Below are positions 11,502-24,329 of a stretch of DNA of 64,000 nt, one piece after another. The translations under genes were made by a program, and so were the position numbers. The notes under the pieces were generated by a model. The model had not been told where the DNA came from, did no database searches, and was given only the letters and a program-made list of their open reading frames with translations. The stretch lies in NCBI RefSeq assembly GCF_004210375.1, contig NC_134833.1, positions 48,850,782 to 48,914,781 on the forward strand, written 5' to 3'. Positions within the stretch are counted from its first letter, which is position 1. Every line of letters starts with the position of its first letter. The DNA is from Tachypleus tridentatus (taxonomy: Eukaryota; Arthropoda; Merostomata; Xiphosura; Limulidae).

Positions 11502-12411
11502 TACGAGAGCTGTTAAAAAAATACGCAGACTGTTTGAATTGCGCAGCTCCAGTTGGTTCCAGGGGAATCCACTTGGTGTCACTAGGTTCGCACAGATCAA
11601 CTGATTACTATGCCATTTCCTGATTGCAGATATCTTCATTTGTGTATTAGTTACACAGTTTTAAGTGAAGTGCGATTTTTTCGTTTGGCAGATTTCAGAA
11701 TGAATGACCTGAAGGAGCAACGACTTGCTGTGAAATTTTGTGTTAAACTTGGAAAATCTGCGACTGAAACTTTTGCTATGCTTAACACAGCTTACGGTGA
11801 TGTTGCTATGAAGCGTACAGCATGTTTCAAGTGGCATGAATGTTTTAATGATGGTCGACAGTCCATTGAAGATGATGGCGCCCTGGACGTCCTTCCACGT
11901 CAACTGACGACCCACACGTCGACAAAATCAACACCCTGGTGCGGGCAAATCGATATCTGACTGTCAGGGAGCTTGCTGAAGAGTGTGGAATATCAGTTGG
12001 ATCTTGTTACGACATTTTGACCGAAAAATTGAAGATGCACTGCGTTACTGCAAAATTCAGCCCTCAGAACTCGTGAGTTTTTGGCCAAACACTCGATCAC
12101 TGTTCTTCCCCACCTCCCCTACTCACCTGACCTTGCTCCTTGCGATTTTTTCTTGTTCCCCAAACTCAAAAGACCCTTGAAAGAAAGAAGATTTGAGACG
12201 ATTCCCGAGATTAAGGCAAATGCGACGAAGGAGTTGGAGGACATTACAAAAGAAGCGTACCAGAACAGTTTCAACAAGTGGAAACACCATTGGGATAAGT
12301 GTGTGCGTTGGGGAGGAGAGTACTTTGAAGTGGTCCCAGACCTGTAACTTCTGAATAAAGTACATTTTGTTTTATGACGTCAGTCCACGTATTTTTTGAA
12401 CAGACATCATA
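11502..12411 (+). mobile_element. mariner copy A, internally deleted, 910 bp
   Basis: Bounded by TA at each end. The left terminus, TACGAGAGCTGTTAAAAAAA, matches the inverted right terminus (GTATTTTTTGAACAGA...). Full mariner elements are about 1.3 kb; this copy has lost about 400 bp from the middle of the transposase. It is a close relative of copy B at 62125-63032 with the same deletion junction. Copy A has more CG to CA or TG changes, so it looks older. Confidence 0.9.
11700..12347 (+). pseudogene. mariner transposase remnant A, frameshifted and deleted
   Basis: The start ATG at 11700 opens MNDLKEQRLAVKFCVKLGK, the N-terminal helix-turn-helix that binds the terminal repeat. The frame holds to SIEDD (about 11878), where one base missing relative to copy B shifts it. 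The second DNA-binding helix can still be read in another frame (LTVRELAEECGISVGS region, 11957-12005). The block with the first two catalytic Asp of the D,D34D triad is absent. The C-terminal part resumes at AKHSITVLPH and runs through SPDLAPCDFFLFPKLK to a stop at 12347; the third catalytic Asp (in APCD) is kept. It cannot make a working transposase. Upstream sequence from 11610 is the 5' untranslated part. Confidence 0.88.
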
Positions 12412-15400
12412 TAGAAAACTAGGTGGTATAAACAAAAAGCCATCCCTTATGACTGTCTTTGAAAGGATACCGATAGGTAGAACAACAAACTGCTTAATTT
12501 CAGTGAATACTCCCCACCACCAGTGGAATCCCTCACCCATCTTCATACCATAAGCCAAGAAAAACAACTAAAATGATTTTATAACAGGACAGTTTAGACA
12601 CTATCAAACAGTAAAGAAAGAAATAGTCTTATTGGTCAAAGTTAAAAACTGTAATTTGCATTTTGTATACTTCAATAAAGGTTCAACAATTGTAATAAAA
12701 ATTAATGCTTTTAAATGTAAAAATTTATTTTGAATATAACTACAGAAATTTAAATTTAGTGTATTGTTTCATTTGAATAAAATGATTTTCATGGGGACTT
12801 AATAGTCCAAGAAGAGAACAGTGTTATGAACTATACTTTTATTTAAATGTCTTACTTACTAGAGACCTTTTGCAAAATGTGATGATGGCATGTAATGCCT
12901 AGAAATTTCCTAAGAGTCTAGATTAACATAACATCTCAAAAGTTCTTGGTACTTGGCAAATATTTCTGCATAAAAACAAATACAGTGTGTTAAACATGGA
13001 TGAAAGAGCTAACCAACAATTGAAACTTGAATCATGGGATTGTAGATTATTTAGATAATGTGTTTGCTCAATATCACTTCTACTGCAACTTGTAAAGTTA
13101 GGCCTGTATCATAGACTTAGCTTTCACGAGTTTTGGACAACATTTAGTGAATTACTTTTATATCATTAACTGGACTGGACTTTTGTATAAAAATGAGAGA
13201 GAGAGAAAAATAATAATAATTTAAAAAATAAAATAAAATAATGGTTCTTATGTTATTTGTATCAAAGGTCAAATATATAATTCTGCACTCCTTCTTTAAC
13301 CCAATACTGCAATATTTTGTTTTTATGGTTTTACTCGCCATTCCTTTTTATTAATTCTTTCATTTTGTTCAACTATGGTTTTGTAGTCAGTTACATTATA
13401 GCACTAACTCACCACATTCTGTCTCAAGCACATAAATTTTGAGTATGTATGTATTAAAAAACTGGCACAAGATGAAATTAACCTTGTGGTCTAACAACTA
13501 AATAACATTCCTTGATCTTCAGTGAGATAGTTCATTAGATACAAGAAGAAAGAATTATTGCTCAGTATTGTTCTTCATATTGGGAACTGGATTTATCTGA
13601 GGAAAGTTTTCTTTCTTCTAGTTCCTTTGGTAATTATTGAAATTAATAACATTGAGATTTATACTGTATTATTTATTAACATGTGTACCTAGTCATAATC
13701 AGACACTGGTTTAATAAACTTTTCTTTCACGTCAGTGATAATATTGGTATTTAATTCTTTCAGTTTTACTTCGGAATTTTGTTTTACTTTATACATTTTA
13801 TTTGGTTCATTAAAATACATTATGCAACTACTTCACATTATAAGATATCAATTCATAAAGTGTATGCAAGTTTCAGTTTGTACCAAAGCTTTGGCATGAA
13901 CTTAATCTATTTGTCATCTAAGCTACTTGCATTTTTAGATGCTCCTCTTGCATCTTTGTCTGTCAAAACTTTTAGTCTTGTATTCAATAAATACATAATT
14001 CACTAAGCATAATTATATTTGTAGATCTCACATATGCTTTTTTTTCACAAAGTGAATACATATAATAATTAAAATACTTATCTAATCTCATTATTTTTGC
14101 CATTGCAGATTCCATCAGAAAAACGCTAACTTTTTGCCCAAATATAGGTGTTAAAGGACAGCCTTGAAGGATCAAATGTTCTCATGATGGCTATATGTTA
14201 TTTTGTGTTGCATTATCATATACTACTCATTACAAATCCAATGCTCAATACAAATGTTTTGTCTAACGACTTTCTCAGTTTGAAATAATTACCATACCAA
14301 TGCTATAAAAATTCAAGATACTTAATAATAATTGATACTTTTATTTACAAATTACAAAGATCTTAATAGCTTATAATTTTCTGCCCTCCAGTGTTTACCA
14401 AACTGCAAGTTCCTTTTTGCAATCTATCATCTTGTTCCCATTCCATTGCCTTTATAAAGTTTATTAATGTAAAATATTATATAATCACTCCTAGTCCTAC
14501 AAAGTAAAAATAATCAACAGACCTCAAATTTTAAAACATGAAAGTTAACTGTATATTAAAGTTTTAACTGCTCACTTTCTTCCACAATACTAGTTAGGAA
14601 GCATGTGAATTACATTATCAATTTAGTTACAAGTACTTTAAATTGTTTTGTTTTAATAACTATTTCTGTAACTATTTTGTAGATAATGTCATTGTCATGT
14701 CCATAAATTAAAGATTACAAAGCTAAAGTCTTACTTTCTTTGATGCTAAAAGTTAAACTGAAGAAAGTTTTCATTTTAGATATTAATATCTCATAATCTA
14801 TGCTTGCAACTTAAATTTGAAACCTCTTGATTGCATCGATAAATCATTCACTAAAACTAATAATAATTTGCAAGCGCATACTTTCAACATATTAAGATCA
14901 CTAATTAAGAACTGAAAGCATGCATACTTCACAGTAGCACTGTAGTATAGCTTAACGTCAGTGTAAGCTTGTAAGTTACAGTACCTTGAAAATGTAAAAA
15001 CATACTTAAGATTGTGTAAACAGTCTTATAAAATATTTACAATTTACTGATTTTGTCATATTCGCAAATGTTTAGATAATCGTTTCGAAAAAGAATATAA
15101 TCACAATAAACTAAATACTTCATCGTGCTACGTCGCGTTTCCACCACACGATGCTACATTGGAAATAACATTTCCTCACATGATAATAAAAACATGCCCC
15201 CAACAACACAGTGAGACTTTGCGAACCACTTGGGTACGAAAATTTGGTCCCAACCCAACTACACTATCTCCCCTCTATAATTTAAATCGTGTCTACTAAA
15301 CCGGACTGCATCCATGAGGGCCAAGGGAGGTAGAAAAGTGATCAAATATGAAGGACTGTACCAAGAGGACAATAGGCAATATGGGTGGAAAGGTCGAAGG

Positions 15401-16069
15401 GGAAGTTGCTTAAAAATTAACTAAACCATAATCTTAATCACATAACGTTCAAGTATTTAATGAGTCAGAAAATATGACAAATATTCTTACTTACCTTGTA
15501 ATATGAAATTGATTTAATCAATTCGTGTTGTAATTCAACAGAAAATTAATCTGGTACTCTAGTTCACCCACCTTACAAATACGCTCTTCATTAACTACCA
15601 CTTCTCGTTCTTTGTGAGAATTTAAGAGATTAGATGTGCAAGTGACGCTTCCAGAAAAACTCAGCAAACAAACAAAAATCCAAGTATTTACAGTATATAG
15701 AAAACGAACTTGTAGATTGGAATTCAGTATAATTTAATATATGTTCTATTTTAACATACCAACCTGTTTTAAACTAAATATATATATGCATACAAATAAA
15801 AATAATGTTCTCAAATAAAACCTACTTATACCACTAAATAAAAACCTTACCGTTGAAAATTTACATGCAAGTCTTTGAAAATAAAACCCTTACAGTACTA
15901 TAAAGTAGTTTATATTAAATATCGTATTGTTATTATGCTAATTTATTTTAAATATTATAATCTTTCTATACTTCACCATAATCTAAATTATACTGAATAA
16001 CTTACGCTCTACAAATAAATTTAGACCGAATATTCTGTTTGTAATGAAAAGAGGCCAACTTGTTAAAAG
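12412..16069. other. long non-coding stretch, nothing recognised
   Basis: AT-rich, with only short open frames and simple tracts (GA-rich with AAT repeats at 13195-13235). A small patch at about 15120-15420 is less AT-rich, contains some CpG (GTGCTACGTCGCGTTTCC) and is not obviously a transposon; it could be a conserved non-coding element or promoter, but nothing specific supports this. Confidence 0.4.
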
Positions 16070-16310
16070 TGCTAGGATTTACTGGGCTGGCATGTCATAC
16101 TGGCGATAGCACTCAACTTGCAATCAATGGTTGTTAGAATCAAAACTCGGCACAGAAAAGGCCGTCCTTTCAGGTGTGAGAGCGTTATAATGTTATTGTC
16201 ACTCCCACTCTTCATTGGTTGGCGCTCCCGGCCATTCCTTCTGTTTAGTTGGTAGTTCAAAATTAGGACAGCAACAGATACCTTCAGTTGCTTTGTCACA
16301 AACAAAGAAT
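16070..16310 (+). mobile_element. SINE1 copy, strongly diverged
   Basis: Landmarks of SINE1 are readable in order on the plus strand: a diverged tRNA head, GCCGTCCTTTCAGGTGTGAG, GCGTTATAATGTTATTGTCA, TCCCACTCTTCATTGGTTGG, AAAATTAGGACAGCAACAGA, and a tail ending CACAAACAAAG. An open frame of 77 codons on the opposite strand is fortuitous. Confidence 0.6.
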
Positions 16311-16842
16311 AGGATTTATTGTTCTTAAATAACTCTTTTTTTTTTTTTTTTTTGCTAAAGTGAGTAGTAGGCAGTTGCCTAGAAGACTTAAAGATGGCTA
16401 AATTTACATATATTTTTAACGCAGATCACACAAACTCCAGATAATTGCTGACGAATTACTCTTACTTTGTCGATTTGACAACATGGTCTCGTTACTTTTG
16501 TTCTCTCACAGGTCGGCTGTAGCATCCAAACATTTGTTAATTGAGACAGCAAAAGACATTACAGTCGCTAATGCTTCTAAATCGGATTCTATTATGTTAC
16601 TGCAATATCTTCTTGGGCTAATTAGATATTAACTACCAATGAAAAAAAAAAAAAAAAACACAACAATACAATCTCCTCGATTTTCTAGACTAGTGTTCAT
16701 GCTAAAACTGCAGAGAAACTAAAAAAGTAAACAACAAACAAACAACAACAATTACTACATCACTAAAGCAGTTAGAAACATAGGACATGCTTGTATATCA
16801 CCTGGTGGATATAGAGTTAATAGTGTTATAGGATAAAAATAT
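16311..16842. other. non-coding; T-tract, A-tract and one 49-codon frame
   Basis: Holds a T tract (about 16333-16353), an A tract (about 16641-16658), and a small open frame 16483-16632 (plus) starting MVSLLLFSHRSAVASKHLLI. The frame overlaps a good acceptor-like TTGTTCTCTCACAG. I do not recognise it, and it may be chance. Confidence 0.3.
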
Positions 16843-17520
16843 ATATATTGGTGTTTTGGTCGATCAGTATATTGAACCTTTCAGACAGTGCTAATGGGAA
16901 AGTAAATACGTACGAAAATATTAAATGTAAACCAAAGAAGGTAAGTTTCTCTTTATACAGATATCTGGTTAGATCTTATGTGCAAAATAGTGTTTATTCC
17001 TGAGCTGCTTATTTTATGAAGGAAATTGAGTTTTTGGAAATAATTAAAATCTGAACTACAAAGATAATGAGATTATTCTTTCCAGAGACTGAAATATGAT
17101 GATATGTTATTAGGATACCTAAACTTATTTTATTTTAAGAAAAGAAAACTCAGAGAGAACCTGACTAAATGTTTAATATCATAAAAGAGAGAGACAGGAT
17201 TTATGCATTATCTTTCTTCATTTTGAATGATAAAAGTTGTAGAATTAGGTGACATAGATTTAAGACTTTGCAGTTTACAAGTTGTCTGCAAATTAGGAAG
17301 TTTTAGTTTCAAAACCGGATAGTAAAACTTTGGAACAGATTAACCTCAGACATGACAGACGTAACACAGTTGGAAGTGTACAAGAGCAAGACTGATGAAT
17401 GCTTGAGGAGTCAATGCTAGAGATAGGCAAGCGTATGTTTGATGAAATGAATTGATAGCCATAATGGGCCGAATGACTTTGCTTTCCTTAAATTTTACCT
17501 TGTATCATATATGTTATCTT
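16843..17520 (+). pseudogene. CR1-like LINE, 3' end of reverse transcriptase
   Basis: Broken frames on the plus strand read as the end of a CR1-group reverse transcriptase: GVLVDQ then PFRQC (about 16850-16890), LYRYLVRSYVQNSVYS (about 16955-17000), KEIEFLEIIK (about 17020-17050), then ELNDKSCRT-like and RLTSDMTDVTQLEVYKSKTD (about 17340-17400). Stops and frame changes show it is dead. It has no endonuclease or palm domain, as expected for a 5'-truncated insertion. Tail sequence extends to about 17520 without a clear poly-A. Confidence 0.65.
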
Positions 17521-19299
17521 AATTCAATAAAATTGTAAGTTGTCATTTATTTAAGTTCAGATATTATTAATAATCGTTCTTGGGCTTCTTTATCTTATAT
17601 TAAAATGTTTTAGTTTTAGTTTTGTTTTGACGAGGTGATCACTTTTTGTCATTTTTTAACAACTGTAATATGTTGATTTAACCTTAACTCTCCGATCTGC
17701 AAGACTCCATTTTAGTATTTCTACAGTAAGTTTCTATTACAATTTTAAATCAAAGATAAGTCTCATTCAGGACCTAAAATAGCACATCATATCTAAATAA
17801 AAGATGAAAATGAAAGTACATTGAATGTAGGCTGTCTTTGATAAATTGTTTGTCATAAACAAAAGCGAAAAGAATCCGTGGGCGTTAATAATTTCTGGTT
17901 AGATGTAATACATTTATATGGATTAGAACTAAAAAGTTACTTTTTGTTTCTTTGTTTAAATTGCTCACAGCAGGAATCCAGCCTTGAGTTCCATAATGTT
18001 TACCACTGATCTACAGGGGAGAGAACTAAAAGTAACTTATATATTGATTAAGCTAATTGTGAAAGAAACTGATAAGATGTTCACAAATCATAAACCAATA
18101 CATAAGAAAACTAAACCCTGTAATTGTTAGAATGTATTGAATCATCAGTTGTGTAACCTCCAGGCCAACTTAGAAATTTAGATTAGTTTAACGCTGGTAT
18201 TCTCGTGAAAACTATTTCCCTTAAAACTATTAGATAGGTTGGCTTAATAATGGAAGTAACGAGCAGGAAATCTGAAAAGTGATAGTAATTTAAATACTGA
18301 CTGAGTTTTAAAAACGAGGAGACGGATATGCATGATGTTAAGTTGGCTTTATTACAAAAAAAGCAAAACGGTGTATATACCTGCACGAGATAATTAACTT
18401 GGTATTGAAACTGTGGATGAATTGGCCATATTGAAATTATAGAGCTTCCAAACGTGAAAGAAATTATGTATCCTTTTTTGTGATAGTATGACTGGCCATT
18501 CTTTCACAGCATTCGTCGACTGTAACAATCAGACATAACATGACCAATAAACAATTTTATGATTATTGATACTTCTAAATTAAGGTGTGACGTTGCTACA
18601 ATGTACCCATTCAAAACGTAAATACAACAAAGACTGAGAGGCAACTACAAGAAAACAATTGTTTTCTATACCGTATGTTCATGCTGAAACAACAAAAAAC
18701 ATACTTGATAAAAACATTAAAATTTCTATAATATAGCGGGAAACAAGTGATATGTACATATATCACAACTCCGTATAAATAGCGAACAATGCAGAATAAC
18801 CTTAATAAGTGTTGAATTTAATAATAATCATATATGTCTTAAAAATCGTGACAAATAATATTCATGAAATCAGCTTTAAATAAAGTGGAGAGTTTTAGTA
18901 CCTAAAACCAGTCCAAGACTAGAGGTTATTATATCAAACTGGGGAAATTAGGGACTTGGGTTTGAAATATGGTGCTATTAAAATACTTTGCACTCTCATA
19001 TTCAGGTGTATTATAAGGGTGACAGTCAATCCCATTATTCAGTTATCAATAACCAATTTAGTTAAGGTTGTTGCAAGTGCCAACTGATTGCGTCTTTTAC
19101 GGAATGCAATTCAGAATTAGAAATGGCTGTTTAGCACATTATGCTAGCTTAAGTATAGAAATAACCAAACATGAAGTCATTTTGCTAAACTATCCACAAA
19201 ACTTAATTAAAATAATCTGAATAGACTTAAAAGTGTTCATGTATGTTCAACACATCAAAATACTAACAAAGATAAAGAAAAGCTTGATATCATAAACAG
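17521..19299. other. non-coding; possible SINE3 relic at 17930-18022
   Basis: Read on the minus strand, 17930-18022 gives CCCCTGTAGATCAGTGGTAA and GGATTCCTGC, which resemble a worn SINE3 head. The rest is AT-rich without recognisable features. Confidence 0.35.
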
Positions 19300-19418
19300 T
19301 ATGTGTGCTTTTTTATTGCAAAGCCTCATCGGGCTATCTGCTGACCCCACTGCAGGGAATAGAACACCTGAATTTAGGGTTGTAAATCCGTAGACTTACC
19401 GCTGTACTAGCGAGAGAC
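19300..19418 (-). mobile_element. SINE3 copy
   Basis: On the minus strand: GTACAGCGGTAAGTCTACGG-type head, a box-B-like region and the tail CAGATAGCCCGATGAGGCTT. A 13-bp direct repeat with one mismatch, ATAT(C/T)ATAAACAG, flanks it at 19287-19299 and 19419-19431. Confidence 0.7.
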
Positions 19419-19538
19419 ATATTATAAACAGAAAACAAGTCACTTATTGGAAGAACTTGCATAAACATTTTGTTACTCGAGGTTCCTAGAAGAGCATGAT
19501 ATGATTTAATGAGATTTAGGTATAATTGAATGATAAAG

Positions 19539-19816
19539 ATTTATTTTATTTTTTGAATTTCGCGCAAAGCTACTCGAGGGCTATCATGCACTAGCTGTCC
19601 TGAATTTAACAGCATAAGACTAGAGGGAAGGCATCTCGTCATCGCTACCTACCGCCATCTCTTGGACTACTCTTTCACTAACGAATAGTGGGATTGCCCG
19701 CACATTATAACGCCCCTACGACTGAAAAAGACAAGCATTTTGGTGTGATGGGGATTCGAACCCGTGACCCTCATATTACGAGTCGAGTGCGTTAACCACC
19801 TAGCTCTACCGGGCCA
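19539..19816 (-). mobile_element. SINE1 copy, near full length
   Basis: Minus-strand head GGCCCGGTAGAGCTAGGTGG, box B GGTTCGAATCCCC, body and tail in the family order. Flanking AATGAT(A/G)AAG at 19529-19538 and 19817-19826 is a probable 10-bp target-site duplication with one mismatch. Confidence 0.85.
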
Positions 19817-20037
19817 AATGATGAAGGAAAATCGAGTTTTGACCTCGGCTATATAAGTATAACCTTAAATAGTTGGACACATGTTTAGCGATAGGTCCGT
19901 AACTGAAATAAAGCAAAATAAAATTATGAATATATAACGCAATGAATAAATATATAAATAATTAATTTCATAATTTGTAAAATATTACTCCTGAAATTAT
20001 ACATGTATAAATAAATTATTTTATTCAAAATCACATC

Positions 20038-20150
20038 ACCCGCTGGTACAGCGGTAAGTCTACGGAATTAGAACGCTGAAATCAAGCGTTCGATTCTTCT
20101 CAACGGACACAGCAGATAACCGGATGTGGCTTTGCTAAAAGAAAAACACG
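20038..20150 (+). mobile_element. SINE3 copy
   Basis: Head CGCTGGTACAGCGGTAAGTC, box-B-like GCGTTCGATTCT, then CAGCAGATAACCGGATGTGG and TTTGCTAAAAGAAAAACAC. Same family as 19300-19418 and 39550-39675. Confidence 0.75.
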
Positions 20151-20469
20151 AAAAACTCACAATTACTTTGTGTCAAATTTTAGTGTGTAGACATACCATA
20201 TATTTTCTGCTTATGTGATATCTTCTAGATAAACAATAATACACGGATATTCTCGGGTTTGTGTGTAGATTTTTAACGAGTTGTGACAATTGAGTCACAA
20301 ATAAAGAAACAATACAGATTGTCAAAAAACAAATATTTAATAACGCACTGTTAAAAATACAAGAACTTATTAACACAATATAAATAATGAGTTTGCAGCT
20401 GCTATTTTAGAGGGTGGTTTACATTGATATATTGGTAGCGTGAAGGATGTAACTGTGGGAAATTCCTAC

Positions 20470-20634
20470 TCGACTGCAAAACCGTGTAATCCTGTTGAAG
20501 GAGCAAACATGTCCTATGACCACTATTCTTCTGAACAAATCATGCTCAAATGGGACATTTTTATGATTGTCAACAGTGCCTTGACTTGCGTTTCTTCTAC
20601 TTGTATTTCTTGGCATTTTTGGAGCGGTAGGTGG
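20470..20634 (-). CDS. weak candidate exon, 55 codons
   Basis: On the minus strand, TGTTTGTGTGTCTGCTGTCTAG is a strong acceptor-like tract, followed by an open 165-bp block (exactly 55 codons) ending before GTAGGA, an acceptable donor. The peptide begins PPTAPKMPRNTSRRNASQG and is basic. The plus strand of the same block is also open (92 codons, from a GTG) and ends near a donor-like GTAGGT, so the coding strand is not certain and the block may not be coding at all. No family recognised. Confidence 0.2.
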
Positions 20635-23600
20635 CTAGACAGCAGACACACAAACACTGTGAATTTGTCTAAACCAATTTTATCTAGTTCTTTTTATCTG
20701 ACATTCGTAAAATTATGAATGATAAGGTAACTAGTAGTAAGTTAAGATGTGTCAAAATCTAAACTTCCAATCGTACAGTCACTGTTTTCATCTTTTATAC
20801 TGGATACCTTGTCGATCAATGGACTTCATTCCAGAGCTCTGTCGACGAGAAATTAAGTCCAATCTTAAGTATAGAATGCACACTATAGTGTTATTAAAAT
20901 AAAAGAAACTAGATTAATTACTAATTCCTTTCAATCTCAGCATTCTAAGGAGGTATTTGCAACAGATAATACTAAAAACACTAGTGGCCAATTGAAACAT
21001 TAAGACAACCATAAGGGTTGAGAATTTTATTTGCAGTAGAGAAAGTCAGGATTGAAAAATAGGGTCAAACAATTTCTAGAAAGTTAGAGAAACTGAAGTA
21101 AGAATGTGGGTTAAGACTATAATGCTCTCATTACTAAAATATTTTTGTTGTGCATAGAGGTAAAACAAATAAAAAGTGAGGTCATGTTATGTGTATACAA
21201 TATACAGCTAGCATGATCCCTACTATTTGTGGAGTCGGGCAATCTCGGGTCATAAACTCATAACCTCAGCTACCTCCGAGGTAAATAGGTCTACACTAAT
21301 GGTCTACAGCTATCCAAAATTCCACTGCATTCTCTCTACAACCATCTGATTGTTCGGTAATAGAGTTTGGGGTTGGTAGGGAAGAAATGGGGTGCCAACC
21401 TGAGTCCTCTAACCATGAGTATTCATGATCACGTACATCTCCGCTTCTTACCAACTTTGATCATTAACAATTTTGCCTGAGACAAGAATAGTCACCCCTC
21501 ACGTAGATAATGTATCTTTTTTTTTTAACATCACAGCTTATATTTTCATGAACTGACCTCATATTGATTTATGTTAGGGATGTATCCAGAAAATTGAGTT
21601 ATTAAATATTTCAATCTGCTGATCTGCGTGGCGAATAAAATATCAGGTTGCTCCAAGTTTATTTTTATCATACTAAACGTACTATTCCCGAGTTTCATGT
21701 TTCACAGACAATTTAACTTCACTATTTGTGTGTCAGTACTTAAAACTAGAATACAACTCACCAAAATCTGCTACTCACATATCACTCTAATCATATGCAC
21801 TTTTATTGGGAATATTAACCTCCTTCTCTTCTACAGTGTGTTTTAGAATCAAACAAAACTGTGTTATTCCTTCTCCACAATATCAGCAGTATCACTGTTT
21901 CTTTGATTAGTGCCTGTCAGAGAAGCATCACAACTGACTTCATACATCACCTAAACACCTTGATCAACCTCTTATATTCTTCAATATAGGTTGCTATCTA
22001 GTTACGTTTCTCATTTAGTGATTCAACTTATGTAAAACAACACATACGAATTACTTTATACCAAGTTTCATACGGTATACGACACATCATACACACCTAG
22101 TCGCAAACATATCTTTCACATATGTGACATCCGAATTAAATGGAATGTCACCTACACTAGTGGCTTCTCACAGATTGCCTCAAACACGTGCACCTTTAGT
22201 ATCTCAACAATACAGACTCCTTCCATAAGATATTTTCGAAAGGTATGTTCTGGTTATGTACCATATATATGTGAGATGTGACAACAAACAAATCTTTTTA
22301 ACTTGCAAATACACTTCCTGGTGGGATTTATTTGAATTACCGTTCAACAAAAATTTGTGCAGTTGTGCTAAAGAGTCTTGCTCTAACACTATCTTCCACA
22401 CCAACATGCTTCTGAGAGGGTGCTGAAACAAACCCTTGCATAACATGGAAACATCACACCCACAATAAAGTATTTACTTTCTGAATGACATCTACAGTTT
22501 GTTTGGATGAAATGGCACTTGTCTGATAAGAATGGTTATCTTAATTTGAATGATTACTTGGACATTGTCTATAAAGGAGGCACAACACTCTGTTCATTTA
22601 ATGGCATCCACGTCAAGTTGTTGTTTTACCTATTACATGAATGACAAATATACAGTGTATTGCAATATTAATACTTTAAGGCTCATAAGGTATTGGTTGC
22701 TAAGCTCCATAAGTCCTTGGTCGTGTAGCCAATGACTGTCCAAGAGGCAACAGAAGAGTCTACAACTGTTTCAGCTGGCACTTCTCCAATGAAGATGAAA
22801 ATTAACGATTGGATAATACTCACAAGAAGCAGCACATATATTATTCCAGATAAACCTACCTGATGGTGTGGGAAGCAATGATTATAACACCCTTTCAGTT
22901 GGCAATATTTTGACTACCTGACCATTCTAGCATTTTAGGCACATCCTCAAACTCATCGAGTTGAAACTCAGATACCTGGGTAACCAAGATTATTAAAGGT
23001 TCTTTCATAACATATGGTCACAAAATATCCATGTGCTGGATTTCTTACACACGCTCCATGAATGCAGTATCTCATATTTAAGATGATCAACCTATCAGGG
23101 TATGAGGTGAGACCCAAGAAGATCCTCTCACTGGCTTCCTATTCATACAATAGGAACTTTTCAGTAGGTTAGAAAAGACTAACATTACTCTGATAAGTGT
23201 GGAAAATTTACCCAGAGTATAATAAAAGTACTTGGAAAACAAAGTTTCACAACTTTCTTTCAGACATTGATTTCTCAAACAGTTGACCTCCATAAATGAT
23301 GTATTCAACTACTGGTCACAAATTGTAACCCATATATTTTGCTCGACAGAACTATCCAACGACTTGGACATTAAGAGTCATGATGTACTTTGGGTTGGTA
23401 GCATTTCAACTACCTGACCAATGTAGCTTACTTGATTTCCTAACCCAGCAATAAGGAGATTATCATTGGAATCTTGACTGCCCATTGCAGTCTTGAGGCT
23501 GTCCATCTTCATCGACCATTCAATTATAACAAGTCTAACGCTCTGCAAATTCATTTTTAAGCACTTTATTGTCTATTGCCAAGTTTACTACAAATGTTTT

Positions 23601-23861
23601 TAACAATGGAAGAGCCAATGCTCCACTGACTATGCTTTATATTTGAATCTAAAACTTCTTCGTTTATGGTAAAGCAGATAATTTTATAACTAAGACAAAA
23701 GCTCTACGACACAGCCTAAAAAAAATATAACTCAATAAATGAAATAAACCTTTGTTCATGGAAGGTGAACTCCCAACTTTACAAAAACATCAAGTTTTCC
23801 TTAAATATAACGAAAGAAAGTAAAGAAGCCTGCTCTTTTTAAATAAAGGAAAAGTACCTTC
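20635..23861. other. non-coding; unassigned possibly old coding sequence
   Basis: No recognised gene. The part 21180-21480 is less AT-rich and may be an unidentified repeat. On the minus strand 22200-23600 has several open frames of 73-80 codons, and a peptide motif like GQVV(K/E)(I/M)LPT occurs twice (near 22905 and 23400). It could be a decayed transposon or gene, but I cannot name it. Confidence 0.3.
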
Positions 23862-24140
23862 AGGTATGGATAGCTGGTTAAGGCACTCGACTCGTAATCT
23901 GAGGGTCGCGGGTTTGACTTCCCGTCACACCAAACATGCTCTCTCTTTCAGTCGTGGGGTCGTTATAATGTTACGGTCAGTCCCACTATTCGCTGGTAAA
24001 AGAGTAGCCCTAGATTTGGCGGTGGGTGGTAATGACTAGTTGTCTTCTTTTTAGTCTTACTCTGCAAAATTAGGGACGGCTAGGGTAGGTAGTCCTCGTG
24101 TAGCTTTGCGCAAAATTAAACAAACAAACAAACAAACAAA
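23862..24140 (+). mobile_element. SINE1 copy with (CAAA)n tail
   Basis: Head TATGGATAGCTGGTTAAGGC, ACTCGTAATCTGAGGGTCGC, then GCGGTGGGTGGTAATGACTA, TAGTCTTACTCTGCAAAATT and GTGTAGCTTTGCGCAAAATT, ending in five CAAA units. The tail structure is that of a retroposed SINE. Confidence 0.88.
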
Positions 24141-24329
24141 CTGATAATGATACTAAAGTATAAACACGGAAGACTAATTTTAGATAAATTGACTGGAAAT
24201 ATATTGTTGTAAGCTATATATTTTTAATGTTGTAAGTTATTTGTTAGTTAGAGTGAGTTGCTTGTTTTTGAAGATGTAATGTGGTGATAACTACAATGTG
24301 TTAAATATTGAGGAAGAGAAGTTTCTTCC

